DNA of 64,000 nt from Phycisphaeraceae bacterium (GCA_019636555.1 JAHBXH010000001.1:62001-126000), one strand, 5' to 3'. Numbered from the stretch's first letter, positions 50,169 to 59,895 are shown. A program made the numbers and translations. The notes: a model not told the origin generated them from the letters alone.

Positions 50169-51227
50169 TTACTGATCGTGTCCGGCAAACTCGGGCATCT
50201 CGTGCCCGGCGTCGCGGAGCGTCTTCTCGCGCTTGGCGAGCTCGAGATCGGTATCGACCATCATCGCCGCGAGCTGCTCGACCGTCGTGGTCGGCACCCA
50301 GCCGAGCTTCTGCTTGGCCTTGGACGGATCGCCCAGGAGCAGATCGACTTCGGCGGGGCGCAGGTAGCGCGGATCGAACGCGACGAAGTCCTTGTAGTCG
50401 AGGCCCGCGTGGCTGAAGGCCAGTTCGCAGAACTCTTTCACGCTGATCGTCTTGCCGGTCGCGATCACGTAATCGTCGGGCTTCTCCTGCTGGAGCATCA
50501 TCCACATCATCTTGACGTAGTCGCCCGCGAAACCCCAGTCGCGCTTGCTGTCGAGGTTGCCGAGGAAGATCTTGTCCTGCAGGCCGAGCTTGATGCGGCC
50601 GACGGCGCGGGTGATCTTGCGGGTGACGAAGGTTTCGCCGCGCCGGGGCGATTCGTGGTTGAACAGGATGCCGCAGGAAGCGTGCAGGCCGTACGACTCG
50701 CGGTAGTTGACGGTCGCCCAGTGCGCCATCATCTTCGCGCAGGCGTAGGGCGAGCGCGGATAGAAGGGCGTGGTTTCCTTCTGCGGGGTCTCAACGACTT
50801 TTCCGTACTGCTCGGACGAGGACGCCTGGTAGTAGCGGACCTGCTGGCCCGATTCCTGCTGGAAGTCACGGACGGCCTCGAGCAGCTTGAGCGCGCCCAT
50901 TGCGACCGTTTCGGCGGTGTAGATCGGCATGTCGAACGAAACGCGGACGTGCGACTGCGCGCCGAGGTTGTAGACCTCGTGCGGGCGAACTTCGCGCATC
51001 AGCTTGCTGAGGTTGTTGGCGTCACAGAGATCGCCGTAGTGCAGCTTGAGCTTGCCGTTCTTGGCGTGCGGGTCCTGGTAGATGCCGTCGATGCGGCCGG
51101 TGTTGAACGAGGAGGAGCGCCGGATGATGCCGTGCACTTCGTAGCCCTTGCCGAGCAGGAACTCGGCGAGGTAGGAACCATCCTGACCGGTGATGCCGGT
51201 GACAAGAGCGCGACGCGGGGTGGCCAT
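50169..51227 (-). CDS. gmd: GDP-mannose 4,6-dehydratase
   Basis: Gmd makes GDP-4-keto-6-deoxymannose, the precursor of GDP-fucose and related sugars of polysaccharides. The 352-residue product has the NAD-binding '[16 protein letters not shown]', the active-site 'SSSEQYGK' and Tyr/Lys of '[10 protein letters not shown]', and '[16 protein letters not shown]', all typical. ATG 51227 follows a strong GAGGAG site (minus strand); a longer frame to 51341 lacks similarity. No GDP-fucose synthase lies next to it. The gap 51228-51537 holds a tandem 11-bp repeat. Confidence 0.95.
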   Translation of the reverse strand: MATPRRALVTGITGQDGSYLAEFLLGKGYEVHGIIRRSSSFNTGRIDGIYQDPHAKNGKLKLHYGDLCDANNLSKLMREVRPHEVYNLGAQSHVRVSFDMPIYTAETVAMGALKLLEAVRDFQQESGQQVRYYQASSSEQYGKVVETPQKETTPFYPRSPYACAKMMAHWATVNYRESYGLHASCGILFNHESPRRGETFVTRKITRAVGRIKLGLQDKIFLGNLDSKRDWGFAGDYVKMMWMMLQQEKPDDYVIATGKTISVKEFCELAFSHAGLDYKDFVAFDPRYLRPAEVDLLLGDPSKAKQKLGWVPTTTVEQLAAMMVDTDLELAKREKTLRDAGHEMPEFAGHDQ

Positions 51228-51349
51228 GCTGCGAATCTCCTCAACTTCGAGAGCGGCGGGCGCCTGCCTTGCCGCGGGATCAAAACCCATCCGGACGGGC
51301 CGAGTCGTACGACGGCAGGGCGGCCGAGGTTTGGTCGGCACGCCGAAAA

Positions 51350-51371
51350 CCGATCCGCGGCCGATCCGCGG
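51350..51371. repeat. Tandem pair of 11-bp CCGATCCGCGG
   Basis: Two perfect head-to-tail copies of CCGATCCGCGG lie ~125 bp upstream of gmd in the 310-bp gap 51228-51537. Each contains the palindrome CCGCGG. They could be a protein-binding site or replication-slippage product. Nothing else is recognised in the gap. Confidence 0.5.
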
Positions 51372-51537
51372 ATACTCCGGCCCTGGTCCACGTCCATATC
51401 GACCGAAAACAAGCCGTCCTTGGGCGGAGAAACAAACCCTCCGACACCCGCTCCGCGACCGCGACCGGGTCGGCCGAAATCGCCGGTTCCGAAGGGGGAA
51501 ATGCTAGGCAAAGACGCAGGTCGGTATCCGCAAGGAT

Positions 51538-52083
51538 TTAGTGCTGGACGCCCAGTTCGCGGACGGTGAAGAGAGACTCGAACAGGAGGCCGGCTTTCTC
51601 CACGTTCTCGCGGGCGCCCTCGAGCCGATCGATCGTCGCGATGACGGCGATCACTTTCGCCCCGGCTTCGCGCAGCACCTCAACGGCCTCGAGCGCCTGC
51701 CCCCCGGTTGTCGCCACGTCTTCGAGGAGCGCGACAACTTCGCCTTTTTCGAGCGCCCCCTCCAGTTGCTTGGACGTGCCGTAGTCCTTCTTCTTGTTGC
51801 GGACAAAGACGCACGGGAGACCGGTCGCGAGACTCGCAGCGGTGACGAGCGGGATGCCGCCCAGCTCCGCCCCGGCGATGCGATCGATGTCGAGATCGAG
51901 CCTCGATTCAAGGGCGTCGAGGCGCTCGGCGAAAAGGGGTGCGAGCTGGCCGAGCAACTCCGGACGCGTCGAAAAAAGGTACTTGTCGAGGTAGTAAGTG
52001 CTCGTTTTTCCCGAACGCAGCGTGAATGTTCCCCGCAACAGGGCGACTTCGGCGATCTCCTTTACAAGCGCCTCTCTGGACAT
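51538..52083 (-). CDS. pyrE: Orotate phosphoribosyltransferase
   Basis: PyrE joins orotate to PRPP in pyrimidine synthesis. The 181-residue product shows 'LRSGKTSTYYLDKYLF', 'IAGAELGGIPLVTAAS', 'FVRNKKKDYGTSKQLEG' and the PRPP-binding 'VALLEDVATTGGQALEAV'. ATG 52083 gives the family length; the frame extends 82 residues upstream without similarity and over the neighbouring gene's promoter. No other pyr gene is near. It is divergent from an exported-protein gene. Confidence 0.93.
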   Translation of the reverse strand: MSREALVKEIAEVALLRGTFTLRSGKTSTYYLDKYLFSTRPELLGQLAPLFAERLDALESRLDLDIDRIAGAELGGIPLVTAASLATGLPCVFVRNKKKDYGTSKQLEGALEKGEVVALLEDVATTGGQALEAVEVLREAGAKVIAVIATIDRLEGARENVEKAGLLFESLFTVRELGVQH

Positions 52084-52105
52084 GGGCCAAGCGTAGCGAG
52101 CGGGC

Positions 52106-52133
52106 TTGGAAAAAACGGCGGATCGGGTAGACT
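52106..52133 (+). promoter_or_regulatory. Promoter TTGGAA-16-TAGACT
   Basis: TTGGAA (52106-52111), a 16-nt spacer and TAGACT (52128-52133) lie 6 nt before the GTG at 52140, predicting a leaderless message. Confidence 0.55.
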
Positions 52134-52139
52134 TTTGCC

Positions 52140-53057
52140 GTGCCGAGCCGCTTTGCCATAACTCTTCTCGCCTTTGCAGCGTGTTTTTCGACCCTTGCCG
52201 CCGAGCCGGATTCTGAAGAGGAATCGTCACCCCTCGCGCCGCTGGCGGTCGAACCGGATCCCTGGCTGGGCGAAGAGGAGCCGCTTCTTTCGGGGCCGCG
52301 GCTGAGCGAAGAGGCGGAGGCGCGAACACTGGTTCGATTCGAGTTCAGCGGCAATCTGCGACGCCTCGACCGCACTCCGGAAGAAGCGGCGCTCAACGCG
52401 CTCAACCTGCCGCGGGAGTCACGCGATCAGGTGGACAAGATCGTGCGGGAGAGCCAGACGGCGCTCGACGAATTCGTCAGTCACGACCCGGACGTCTTCG
52501 TCCTCCTGCAACGGGCCCGGCAGGCCGGGAACAAGCCGGAAGCGCCGGCTCTCGTCGCACAACTCGCCGAAGGCATAGACCGGGCCACCGGCACCGTTCG
52601 TCTGCGAGACCGGCTTGCGCCGCTGCTGCCCGAATCCGAGCGACGCGATTTTCAGCGCATGATCGATGAGTACTGGCGCGCCGTCGTGCTCGATGAGATG
52701 CAACAGGCGCAGAACCGCAACGACAAATTCACTTTGGCGCAGGCACGCGTCCGCGTGACGCTGAATGCGGCGGCGACCGAGATCCGGCGCGCGTTCGAGC
52801 GGCGCTGCGTTCCCCACGAACATGTTCTCGAAGAATTGATCGTGGCACTCGACCCGAGCGACAAGCAGAACGAAAAAGTGCGCAAGCCCATCGAGGCGGC
52901 CGCCAGCCGAACCAAATCGAAGCCCAACGCACGCGACTTGTATGAGCTTTCCGTCCGCGTCGTGCCGGCGCTCGACGCCCCGCAGAAGCTGACCTGGTTG
53001 CGATTGCTGCTTGGGGTGGCCCCTCCCCAGCTCGAGACCGCAAAGAGCGCAGGATGA
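52140..53057 (+). CDS. Exported helical protein of unknown function
   Basis: The 305-residue product has a signal peptide (1-21, 'STLAAEP'), an acidic Pro/Glu-rich linker (~22-60) and a ~240-residue helical domain rich in Arg, Glu and Leu with no Cys pair except one single residue. Family not recognised. GTG 52140 is supported by the promoter box just upstream and by the signal peptide starting directly there. Followed by a 235-bp gap (53058-53292) without a gene and by another exported helical protein. Confidence 0.78.
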   Translation: MPSRFAITLLAFAACFSTLAAEPDSEEESSPLAPLAVEPDPWLGEEEPLLSGPRLSEEAEARTLVRFEFSGNLRRLDRTPEEAALNALNLPRESRDQVDKIVRESQTALDEFVSHDPDVFVLLQRARQAGNKPEAPALVAQLAEGIDRATGTVRLRDRLAPLLPESERRDFQRMIDEYWRAVVLDEMQQAQNRNDKFTLAQARVRVTLNAAATEIRRAFERRCVPHEHVLEELIVALDPSDKQNEKVRKPIEAAASRTKSKPNARDLYELSVRVVPALDAPQKLTWLRLLLGVAPPQLETAKSAG

Positions 53058-53292
53058 ACCTTCGGAGGACGCGGCGCGCTTGAAGAAAAGCACCCACAAG
53101 GTCCGGATATCTTTTTGAACCCGCCCGGATGCAAGCCTGATCCGGTGGGCGGCGTGGCAAAAAGCGGGTTTGTGGCAGGTTCTGTGAGCGGAATGGCGTC
53201 TTGGACTGAGAATGGCCGGAAAGATCGTCGATATCGAGCCACTGCCGCCGGGCGAAGTGTCCCAGATTGCGCGGCCCTTGGAGAATCAACAG

Positions 53293-54366
53293 ATGATGAG
53301 CGGATTCAACAAACTCGGCGTGCTGGTGGGAGTGGCGGGCTTGGCGATCGGCGCGATGGCGCAGATGACGACGCCGCCGGCGCAGAAGCCCGAGGGCTGG
53401 CCGAAGGAAACCCCCATCCCGGCTCACGAAACGAAGCACGAAACGATCACGATGGAAGAGGCGATCCGGCGCGGGCTGATCGACCCCTCCGCGAACAAGA
53501 CCCCGGGTGAGAACCCGCAGGGTCAGCCGGCCCAGCCCGCGCAGCCGTCTGCCGAGCACAACTTGACCAAAGACGAGATGCACACGAACTATGACCAGTG
53601 GGAGCGCGACGGCTCCGGTCATGTGATCAAGCTCGACCGCCCGCTGCAGTGGGCCGCGATCGAGCGGAACAAGACGATCACGCCCGCGACCCGCGAGAAG
53701 ATCCAGGCGTTCATCAATCAGCGCCGCGCCAAGGTCGAGCAGACCGTGCTCGAGAATATGGACAAGGTGCGCTTTCTCGACAGCGGCGTCCTCGAGACAT
53801 TCTCGATGGGCGAGCGCGACAACCTCAAGCAGGTTCTCGCCGATACCAAGCCGTTCACGAACCTCGGCCCGTTCGCCACTGAACTCAAGAAGGCCGATCT
53901 GTTCACGCAGAACAACGTGCAGCAGCACCAGATCATCGTGGACGACTACCGGCGCCTGATGCTGGATGACATGAAGCGTGATTCCTCCGGCTCGGGCGAT
54001 GCGAAGCAGGGCGCCACCGACCTTGTCGCTCGCGCCATGTTCCTGACGATGGCCGACGAAGCGCGTCAGGTGTATTACTGGATGCTGGCCGACAGCGTGA
54101 ACGACGCGGCGACCCGCGTGACCGAGATCGGCGTGTCGGCCGATGTCGCGCCGAAGGTTGTCGAGTTATTCAACCAGGCGAAGGCTTCGAAGGACGAAGC
54201 CGATCGCGTGGCCAAGATGCGCGAGGGCGTTGCGTTCCTGACTCCCGAGCAGACCCGCCAGTTGGTCGAGCCGGTGGTCAAGTCGAGCACCGCCTCGACC
54301 GCCAAGCCTGAGAGCCAGACGACCGGCAGCGCGACCAGCGATGCCAGCAAGCCGGGCGATCGCTAA
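53293..54366 (+). CDS. Exported helical protein of unknown function
   Basis: From the chosen ATG 53293 (or the adjacent one at 53296) the product is ~357 residues with a signal peptide ending near 'GAMAQM', a Pro/Gln/Ala-rich linker and a helical domain ('REKIQAFINQRRAKVEQTVLENMDKVRFLDSG' region onward) with a low-complexity Ser/Thr tail. GGAG lies 10 nt upstream. The longer frame from 53212 would bury the signal peptide inside the protein. No family recognised; it resembles the preceding exported protein in style, and the two may act together. Confidence 0.75.
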   Translation: MMSGFNKLGVLVGVAGLAIGAMAQMTTPPAQKPEGWPKETPIPAHETKHETITMEEAIRRGLIDPSANKTPGENPQGQPAQPAQPSAEHNLTKDEMHTNYDQWERDGSGHVIKLDRPLQWAAIERNKTITPATREKIQAFINQRRAKVEQTVLENMDKVRFLDSGVLETFSMGERDNLKQVLADTKPFTNLGPFATELKKADLFTQNNVQQHQIIVDDYRRLMLDDMKRDSSGSGDAKQGATDLVARAMFLTMADEARQVYYWMLADSVNDAATRVTEIGVSADVAPKVVELFNQAKASKDEADRVAKMREGVAFLTPEQTRQLVEPVVKSSTASTAKPESQTTGSATSDASKPGDR

Positions 54367-54410
54367 TTCGCCGGGCCGGCGCGCCGGCGGCTGCAAACAA
54401 TGCACTCCGG

Positions 54411-56210
54411 ATGACCAGCCCAGAAACGCTCTATCAAAAGGCCGTGACCGCGGCCAACCAAGGAAACTTCGAGCTCGCGCAGATCTATCTGCGCGAGCTT
54501 TTGTCTGCGCACCCGCACATCGCCAAAGCCCATCACCTGATGGCCACAACCTACATGAAGCTGATCCAAGCGGACAAGGCGCTGCCGCACGCGCGCCAAG
54601 CCGTTCAGCTCAACCCGGCGAATGCGGCCTCCCACTGGGTGCTTGGCATCTGCCTCGCGAACGGAGGCGACCTGGCCGGCGCGATCAACGAATTCCGCGC
54701 CGGATGCGAACTCGCACCAACCGACGCTCAAGCCTGGAACAACCTCGGCCAATCGCTGCTCGAGGCACGTCGATTCGCCGAGGCCGAGGCGGCGCTCCGC
54801 AAGGGGCTCTCGCTTCGGAAAGACATCCCGGCGCTCTCGATCGGTCTCGCCTGGGTGCTTTGGAATACCGGAAGAGCCGATGAAGCGCTCGAGGTCGCCA
54901 AGTCCCAGGACGAGCGGACACCCAACGACATCCCGATCCTGGCGATGCGTGCGATCCTCTCGCTGTACAGCGCCGGCACCACCAACGAAGATCTGCGAAT
55001 CGAGCACGCGGCGCTCGGTCGTCGGGTGGAAGCGCTGACCCCACTCAACCCCAACCGCGTTCCCGATCCGAAGCCCGAAGACGCCGAGCGCCCGCTGCGC
55101 GTGGGCTTCCTCTCGCCCGACTTGTACGGCCACTCGGTCAGCCGATTCCTCGAACCGATCATGACGCATTGCGATCGATCGAAGATGCTGATCGCGCTCT
55201 ATTCGTGCTACCAGATGCGCGACGAGATTTCGGGGCGGCTCGAGAGCATGTGCGGGCTCTGGTGCGACATCTTCAAGATCGGCGACCAGTTGGCCGCCGC
55301 CGAGATCCGACGGCATGGTCTGGACATGCTGATCGATCTCGCGGGGCACACGCCCCTGAATCGCTCGATGCTGCTTTGCCATCGGCCCGCCCCGATCACG
55401 ATGACCTATCTCGGCTACCCGTTCTCGACCGGGTACACACGCACCGACTACCGCATCGTCGATTCGATCACCGACCCGCCCGGCGAAAGCGACTCGTATT
55501 CGACCGAGAAACTGCTCCGGCTCGATCCGTGCTTCCTGTGCTTCACGCCCCCTTTCGACCCGCCGGAATTGGGCGAAGCGATGATCGACCCATCGACGCC
55601 GATCACTTTCGGCACGTTCAACAACGCCGCCAAATTCTCACCGTTCATTCTTGAAGTCTGGGCGAGGATTCTGGCTGCGGTTCCCGATTCGAAACTGGTC
55701 CTCAAGAGCTACCAATTCGGTGATGCCGCGGCACGCCAGTACGTGCTGGGCACTCTCGAGAAACACGGCGTTGATCCGGCACGGGTTGAGCTGCTCGAAA
55801 AGATCGCGCTCACCAACGAGCACCTCAAGGCCTATCACAAAATGCACATCGCCCTCGACGCGTTCCCCTATCACGGAACGACGACCACCTGCGAAGCCAT
55901 GCTCATGGGAACGCCGGTCATCACGCTCCAGGGTGATGGTCACCGCTCGCGCGTCGGCTCTTCGCTGCTCCATGCCGTGGGTGTTCCAGAATTGATCGCG
56001 CACTCGGCGGACGAGTACGTCGAAAAGGCGGTGTCCCTCGCCCGCGATCGCGATCGCCTCGCCGAATACCGCCGCACGCTTCGCGGCCGAATGGAGAAGA
56101 GCGTGTTGATGGACGGTCCCGCATTCTTCGAGCGCTTTGAAAAACTGCTTCGAACCGTGTGGCGAGAGAAATGCCAGCAGGGAGCTGGCGGCACCGCGGC
56201 CCGGGCCTAG
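54411..56210 (+). CDS. TPR protein with GT41 (O-GlcNAc transferase-like) glycosyltransferase domain
   Basis: The 599-residue product has about five tetratricopeptide repeats (residues ~1-190) joined to a GT41 domain: 'LRVGFLSPDLYGHSVSRFLEP', 'DMLIDLAGHTPLNR', 'PITMTYLGYPFSTG', 'FGTFNNAAKFSP', 'HIALDAFPYHGTTTTCEAMLMG' and 'HRSRVGSSLLHAVG'. These match the C-terminal catalytic lobes of SPINDLY/OGT-like enzymes, which add GlcNAc or fucose to Ser/Thr. It is cytosolic (no signal). Acceptors unknown. A 14-bp palindrome GCCGGCGCGCCGGC (54375-54388) lies 22 bp upstream. Confidence 0.92.
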   Translation: MTSPETLYQKAVTAANQGNFELAQIYLRELLSAHPHIAKAHHLMATTYMKLIQADKALPHARQAVQLNPANAASHWVLGICLANGGDLAGAINEFRAGCELAPTDAQAWNNLGQSLLEARRFAEAEAALRKGLSLRKDIPALSIGLAWVLWNTGRADEALEVAKSQDERTPNDIPILAMRAILSLYSAGTTNEDLRIEHAALGRRVEALTPLNPNRVPDPKPEDAERPLRVGFLSPDLYGHSVSRFLEPIMTHCDRSKMLIALYSCYQMRDEISGRLESMCGLWCDIFKIGDQLAAAEIRRHGLDMLIDLAGHTPLNRSMLLCHRPAPITMTYLGYPFSTGYTRTDYRIVDSITDPPGESDSYSTEKLLRLDPCFLCFTPPFDPPELGEAMIDPSTPITFGTFNNAAKFSPFILEVWARILAAVPDSKLVLKSYQFGDAAARQYVLGTLEKHGVDPARVELLEKIALTNEHLKAYHKMHIALDAFPYHGTTTTCEAMLMGTPVITLQGDGHRSRVGSSLLHAVGVPELIAHSADEYVEKAVSLARDRDRLAEYRRTLRGRMEKSVLMDGPAFFERFEKLLRTVWREKCQQGAGGTAARA

Positions 56211-56286
56211 ATCACAATCTCTTTCTACACCAAGACTTAATGCCGATTGTGGGTTCGCCAAATCCGCATTGAATCGCGATCCGCCC

Positions 56287-56292
56287 TATCAT
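56287..56292 (+). promoter_or_regulatory. -10-like box TATCAT in front of the PP2C gene
   Basis: TATCAT ends 7 nt before the ATG at 56300; -35 not evident. Confidence 0.45.
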
Positions 56293-56299
56293 TCTCCGA

Positions 56300-58066
56300 A
56301 TGTCCCCTCCCAGCGTGACCGTCCCCGGCCAACCGCCGCCATCCGGTGAGCGGGCGGATGAAACCGCGAAGGCCGACGGCCCCGAGGTCCCCGTACGCCC
56401 CGGTCTATCGATCTCCGATTTTCTTTCTGACGGCTCGCTCGTAAGGCTTTGCGACGAGCTGACCAGGCTCGCGGGCGTTCGAGTCGAACTCCTCGATGCG
56501 AAAGGCCGCGCCATCCGCATGAGCGAGCGGGGCTGGTTCATCGAGCAGGGCGAACCGGCCCCCCTTCCCGACGGGGCGGCGAGTGTCCCGCTCCTTGTCG
56601 AAGGGCGCCGAATCGGTGCGCTCGCGGTCTCGAGCTTTGCGTCCGATCAGTCGGACGAAGAATCGAAGCAATCGCTCCGGCGCGTCGTGACGCTGCTGGG
56701 CGCAACGACCTCGGAACTCTGCGAGCGCGAGCTCGATCTGCGTCACCGCGTGCGCGAAGCGAGCGCCTTGTACAAACTGAGCACGATGCTGCCTCGCGCC
56801 ACGAGTGTTGATCGCGTGCTGCAGGTCGCGCTCGAACTCGCGCTCGACGTCCTCGACCTTGACTGCGGCGGCGTGGTGCTCGTGCCCGAAGAGACCGAGG
56901 AGATCGCCGAGATCAAGGGCTCGGACGAAACCGATCTCGTCCGCATCGCGAGCAAGGGGCTCAGCCAGAAATGGCTGGACGATCCGCGCCCGCTCAGCAA
57001 AGACCGGCTCTTCGATCGGCTCGCGATCGGCGGCGAACTGGTCATCAGCGAGAACCTCGCCGAGGATCCGCGCGTGCTCGAGCCCGAGCGGCTCGCCGCG
57101 GAGAAGCTCGGCGCCGCGATCCACGCCGGCCTTGCTTTCCAGGGACGCCCGATCGGTGTGATGCGCCTCTACTCCCGCACGCCCCGCGTTTTCGAAGAGC
57201 CGGACCAGCGGGTGCTTCGCTCGATTGCCGCGCAGGCCGCGGTCGCCGTGCAGCAGGCACGTCTGCTGAAAATGCAGGAGGACGACCTGCGCATCCAGAG
57301 GCAGTTGATGCTTGCCAGCGACGTGCAGCGCCGCATGCTGCCGCGTTTTGTCCCGGCGTCGACAGTTGATTTCAGGAACCTGGATGTTGCGGCGAAGTAC
57401 ATCCCGAGCTTCGAGCTCGGCGGCGATTTCTATGACTTCATCGGCCTGAACGGCCACCTCGGCATCGTCGTGGGCGACGTGGTCGGAAAGGGAATCGCCG
57501 CGGCACTTCTAATGTCGGCCGTGCGCGCGAGCCTGAGGGCGCACACGCAGGGCGTCTATGACCTCGACGAAGTCATCAGCCGGGTGAACATCGCGCTCTG
57601 CCGCGACACGCTCGACAACGAGTTCGCGACCCTGTGGTACGGCGTGCTCGATCCTGTCCGCCTTCGGCTCACCTACTGCAGCGCGGGACACGAGCCGCCC
57701 ATGATTTTCCGAGTCCCCGAACACCGACCCCCGGGACCTGCGGATGTGGACGAACTCGCGGTCGGGGGCATGGTCGTGGGTATCGATCGGAGCCAGCGCT
57801 ACCAGCGCGCGGTCTACGACATGCACCCGGGCGATGTGCTCGTCGCGTACACCGACGGCGTGACCGATGCCGTGAACTTCGATCACCAGAAGTTCGGAAA
57901 AAAGCGGCTGCGGACGTGCATCCTCGAATTCCTCGCGTCCAAGCCGAGCGCGACCGCTTCGGACATCACCGAACACATCCATTGGAGCCTGCGCCAATTC
58001 GCGGGACTCGCCCCGAAACCCGATGACGAAACCATCGTCGTCGTGCGCCCGTGGGCAAAGACCTGA
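56300..58066 (+). CDS. PP2C/SpoIIE-type phosphatase with sensory N-terminal domains
   Basis: The 588-residue product has a disordered N terminus, a PocR-like sensory domain (residues ~35-120, 'LSDGSLVRLCDELTRLAGVRVELLDAKG'-type pattern), a GAF domain (~150-320) and a C-terminal PP2C/SpoIIE catalytic domain with metal Asp residues in 'GGDFYDF', 'GDVVGKGIAAALLMS', 'AYTDGVTDA' and 'DDETIVVV'. RsbU-type enzymes of this build dephosphorylate anti-sigma antagonists in partner-switching. No anti-sigma kinase or STAS gene is adjacent, so its target is unknown. Confidence 0.92.
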   Translation: MSPPSVTVPGQPPPSGERADETAKADGPEVPVRPGLSISDFLSDGSLVRLCDELTRLAGVRVELLDAKGRAIRMSERGWFIEQGEPAPLPDGAASVPLLVEGRRIGALAVSSFASDQSDEESKQSLRRVVTLLGATTSELCERELDLRHRVREASALYKLSTMLPRATSVDRVLQVALELALDVLDLDCGGVVLVPEETEEIAEIKGSDETDLVRIASKGLSQKWLDDPRPLSKDRLFDRLAIGGELVISENLAEDPRVLEPERLAAEKLGAAIHAGLAFQGRPIGVMRLYSRTPRVFEEPDQRVLRSIAAQAAVAVQQARLLKMQEDDLRIQRQLMLASDVQRRMLPRFVPASTVDFRNLDVAAKYIPSFELGGDFYDFIGLNGHLGIVVGDVVGKGIAAALLMSAVRASLRAHTQGVYDLDEVISRVNIALCRDTLDNEFATLWYGVLDPVRLRLTYCSAGHEPPMIFRVPEHRPPGPADVDELAVGGMVVGIDRSQRYQRAVYDMHPGDVLVAYTDGVTDAVNFDHQKFGKKRLRTCILEFLASKPSATASDITEHIHWSLRQFAGLAPKPDDETIVVVRPWAKT

Positions 58067-58085
58067 ACGCGCTGATCGCCCGTTC

Positions 58086-59327
58086 TCAATCCAGCATCGC
58101 CGCCGCCTCGAACTTGGGCGACGGATTCGTGAGCGAGAGCATCCGCTCGAGCGCTTTGAGCGCGTCGCGCCGGGCTTCGGGGTGCACCCGAATCTCGTTC
58201 ATGATTCTCGGCTCGCCGTGTTTGCTGTACTCGCCCGCGAGATGATCGAGCACCCAGAGCAGGTGCGGCTGATCGATGCGGAACATCGTCGTGCACAGGC
58301 ATTGGCAATCGCTGAGAATCCGGACATGGACGCCGCGGCCGCGTGCTTCACGTGCGAGCCGATTCACCAGGTGCACTTCCGTACCGACCGCCCAATACGA
58401 ACCGATCGGTGCCTCGCGGATCGTCTTGATGATGAATTCGGTGGAGCCGGCAAGATCGCTCTTATCAACCACTTCCTTGCAGCATTCGGGGTGAACGAGT
58501 ATGGTCGTTCGCGGGTGTTCAGGGTGCGTGAGATCATCGGCACGAATCTCGTCGCAGTGTTCCGGCCGGAACAGTTTGTGCACCGAGCAGTGACCAGCCC
58601 ACAGGATCGCCCTCGATCTCAGAACCTGTTCGGCGCTCGCGCCGCCGAGTTCTTCGCCCTTGCTCGCACGCCGCGGGTCGTAGACGCAAGTTTCCGCCTC
58701 GACATCGATGCCGAACTTTGCCGCCGTGTTGCGTCCGAGATGCTGATCGGGAAGGAACAGGACCTTGACATCTTCACCCGGCTTTCCCTGTGCCATCGCC
58801 CAGGCAAAGACTTTGTCCGCGTTCGAACTCGTGCAGCACGCTCCCCCGTTCGCGCCGACAAACGCCTTGATCGCCGCGGTGCTGTTGACATATGTAATCG
58901 GAACGATCCTGCCCCGCCAGCCCTGCTCGCGAAGCGATTCGTGCAGCGCCTTCCACGCCTCCACCGTGTCGTCGTACTGCGCCATGTCCGCCATCGAGCA
59001 ACCCGCGGAAAGATCGGGCAGAATCACGCTGACCGAATCCGGCGTCAGCATGTCCGCGGTCTCGGCCATGAAGTGCACGCCGCAGAAAACGACCCACTTC
59101 ACCGGCCGGTCTTTCGGTGCGCTCCCCGCGAGCTTCGCGGCAATCTGACTCAGTTTCAGCGAATCTCCGATGTGATCGGCGTGCGCGATCACCTCGTCCA
59201 CCTGATAGTGATGACCGAGAATGACGAGCGATGGGCCCAGTTCACGTTTGCGCTCCGCGATCGCCGCGGCGAGTTCTTCGCCGCTCATCTTGGTGTACTT
59301 TTCGGGTAGCGATGGTTGCCAGAGCAC
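58086..59327 (-). CDS. nadA: Quinolinate synthase A
   Basis: NadA makes quinolinate for NAD synthesis using a 4Fe-4S cluster. The product (~413 residues from GTG 59327) shows 'VILGHHYQVDEVI', 'DLSAGCSMADMA', 'TYVNSTAAIKAFVG', 'FLPDQHLGRNTA', 'AGHCSVH', 'HPECCKEVV' and 'SDCQCLCTTMF', with the three cluster Cys expected in the GC, HPEC and C-terminal motifs. The frame opens at TTG 59378; GTG 59327 begins the family-like 'LWQPSLPEKY', and ATG 59288 is another option. TAGACT at 59379-59384 (minus strand) may be the -10. No nadB or nadC is nearby. Confidence 0.92.
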   Translation of the reverse strand: MLWQPSLPEKYTKMSGEELAAAIAERKRELGPSLVILGHHYQVDEVIAHADHIGDSLKLSQIAAKLAGSAPKDRPVKWVVFCGVHFMAETADMLTPDSVSVILPDLSAGCSMADMAQYDDTVEAWKALHESLREQGWRGRIVPITYVNSTAAIKAFVGANGGACCTSSNADKVFAWAMAQGKPGEDVKVLFLPDQHLGRNTAAKFGIDVEAETCVYDPRRASKGEELGGASAEQVLRSRAILWAGHCSVHKLFRPEHCDEIRADDLTHPEHPRTTILVHPECCKEVVDKSDLAGSTEFIIKTIREAPIGSYWAVGTEVHLVNRLAREARGRGVHVRILSDCQCLCTTMFRIDQPHLLWVLDHLAGEYSKHGEPRIMNEIRVHPEARRDALKALERMLSLTNPSPKFEAAAMLD

Positions 59328-59436
59328 GAATTGGTCCCGTTCGTTGGACGCCGAGCGAATCTCGCTTGATACGAGCAAAGTCTAGGTTTTCCGAAGAAAC
59401 CGGCGTTGCCGATTCCCACCAGAGGACCGGTCGCCG

Positions 59437-59895
59437 TTATTCACTCAAGTGCAAACGCGCGGTCAGTGCTTCCAGCATTCGGTCGGTGTTCTCATCCGAT
59501 GGCTTTGACCAACTGCCGACCGGGCCAGACTCATTCCAGATATCCACGACAACTCGCCATGGCTTGAAGTTCAGCTTGAAACCCGTACCACGTACGGTCG
59601 TTCCCGGTGCGTAGTTCACAATATCCACCTTCGCTCCGGCCAATGCCTGTTGCGCCCACAGATTCAATTCCGTGATCAGCGGATCGTCTGATTGCAGGCG
59701 GATGAACCCATTTTCGCGCCCTTTCTGATGCTCTGCAATCTCGATTGGGCCACGAAACGAAATCTGCTCCGCGCGAAGCGACGGACCGAACGCCGCGTGC
59801 GAAGCAAGATGCGAAGTTTCGCAACCAGCGATCGCGATCAACGCCGAGCAAAGCATTGCAGGGAATAGACGGAAATTCGCCGCGATGCCATGCAC
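59437..59895 (-). CDS. Lipoprotein of unknown function
   Basis: The 152-residue product has a signal peptide with a good lipobox 'IAIAGC' (Cys ~residue 25) and a mature domain with alternating strands ('GFIRLQSDDPLI', 'TGFKLNFKPWRVVVDIW'). No family recognised. GTG 59895 is chosen because TAGACT (59902-59907, minus strand) ends 6 nt upstream. Next to nadA on the same strand, 109 bp apart. Confidence 0.72.
   Translation of the reverse strand: MHGIAANFRLFPAMLCSALIAIAGCETSHLASHAAFGPSLRAEQISFRGPIEIAEHQKGRENGFIRLQSDDPLITELNLWAQQALAGAKVDIVNYAPGTTVRGTGFKLNFKPWRVVVDIWNESGPVGSWSKPSDENTDRMLEALTARLHLSE

Noticed and set aside
50178..51569. 463-codon plus-strand ORF opposite gmd
   Set aside because: Antisense shadow; gmd motifs are complete on the other strand.
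54375..54388. 14-bp palindrome GCCGGCGCGCCGGC before the GT41 gene
   Set aside because: No T-run for a terminator and such GC palindromes arise easily in this composition; noted only in the gene entry.
58023..59309. 428-codon plus-strand ORF opposite nadA
   Set aside because: Antisense shadow; nadA cluster cysteines are in place.
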